NCBI GenBank assembly: GCA_037975125.1
Contig: JAJQOW010000189.1
Coordinates: 38,501 to 102,500 of the forward strand
From: Latrodectus hesperus
Taxonomy: Eukaryota; Arthropoda; Arachnida; Araneae; Theridiidae
Direction: 5' to 3'
DNA: 64,000 nucleotides
Shown here: piece by piece, positions 63,299-64,000 of the stretch
How the letters are laid out: each line of letters begins with the position of its first letter
Position numbering within the stretch: position 1 is the first letter of the stretch
The notes under the pieces: generated by a model
What the model saw: only the letters and a program-made list of their open reading frames with translations
Told to the model about the DNA's origin: nothing
Database searches by the model: none
Program-made: the position numbers and the translations under genes

Positions 63299-64000
63299 CA
63301 TCCAAAGACAACGACCAACAGCCCTTTCGAATCACTTACAATCTTGGAAATCTTTCATCTGCAAATGGCATCTGACTTCAATTAAAGAAAATGATATTGT
63401 ACTTATTATAATATTGTAATTGATGCTGATCATGGTAGGTATCTGTTGGATGTAGTCAGTCATTCATTAGTAGTCAGTCAGTCATTCATATTCAGTCAGT
63501 AGTAGTCATCATCTGTAGTCCTCAATGACAGCAGAAAAAGTATCGAATTTATCTGGTGAAGAACCTCGTCAATTTCGCATTTACAATGTAGCGGATTTTG
63601 ATATTTATTGTGGCTTTTCCTCCAAACGTCTGATGAAGGATTTGATATTTAAACCAACCGAATAATTGGAATTGGTACAACTAATTTTCTGTTTAATCGG
63701 ATGTTACTACTTAGTGGAGAATGCAGAAAAGATAAAAGTTTCAATATTAGCTTCGTCACATGAGTTGGATCAAATAGTCATGGTATTTTAGTGGTTTGGG
63801 TCTACTAAAATAGCTAGTTGGACTATACTGAAACATTAAAACTAATGAATTGTGTGTGTTGACAAACAGACCACATGCATTGGAACTTGTGATTAGAATA
63901 AACTATAATATGGTTATAAAATTGCCTTACGTAATGGCTAAAAGTACTGACTGCTGACTGCAAAATTCGTTTCGCTTTCACAATATATCACATCTAATTT
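63299..64000. other. Unassigned end of window
   Basis: Contains a short imperfect repeat of AGTCAGTCATTCAT and TAGTAGTCA at 63452-63510. No gene recognised. Confidence 0.5.

Overview
The window looks like a gene-poor, AT-rich stretch of a large arthropod genome, most likely an orb-weaving (araneoid) spider. It has long (TA)n microsatellites, spliceosomal introns, a very high density of tRNA-derived SINEs, and Tc1/mariner and non-LTR relics. The Tc1 N-terminus (MPRVRRRNAYQ...) and the LINE C-termini ending in a CPKC...H...C knuckle followed by (CAA)n resemble repeats I associate with orb-weaver genomes. The spider assignment is inference. Arthropod origin is more secure.

Only one cellular gene is supported: the 5' part of a sedoheptulokinase (SHPK) gene on the + strand. 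Exon 1 (11106-11421, donor GTGAGT) carries the FGGY-kinase phosphate loop and a VSGQMHG motif. Exon 2 (30239-30541) carries TWQDGR, YDAAGT and QNAAGWGYFDT. The intron between them is 18.8 kb and packed with repeats. The two exons join in phase (AG|G, Arg), but exon 1 needs one extra base at a G run (11186-11190), so it is either an assembly indel or a damaged allele. The C-terminal half of the kinase was not found and probably lies beyond 64000.

Everything else is repeat. At least eight tRNA-headed SINE families recur; the letters are mine. A: 236, 3939, 15161, 46606. C: 29472, 37060, 56838. D: 41319, 50646, 52785, 57262, 59793, 60081, 61647. E: 25320, 36684, 40491, 54960. F: 8575, 14575, 18193, 26203, 30814, 31890, 60378. 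G: nine copies. J and K: smaller sets. A chimeric A/C SINE lies at 18840-19141. Several copies have perfect 9-15 bp target-site duplications. LINE fragments lie at 17189, 34789, 37429, 44740, 45825 and 62951, and three of these also have target-site duplications. The shared (CAA)n tails of the A and C SINEs and the RNase H LINE suggest that this LINE mobilises them.

DNA transposons are all dead: a Tc1 head (5852-6466), an internally deleted mariner (20895-21600), a frameshifted DD34E Tc1 (41871-43275), a Tc1 tail (44410-44690), and a complete 1.6 kb mariner-like element with about 152-bp TIRs and a TA target duplication (47490-49084) whose first catalytic Asp is Gly. Eleven (TA)n arrays punctuate the window, the largest about 938 bp (27277-28214). 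No rRNA, CRISPR or confident functional tRNA gene was seen. I found no novel multi-gene system. The most unusual items are the chimeric SINE that transposed as a unit, the composite LINE-tailed retroposon, and a locally templated inverted insertion in a SINE.
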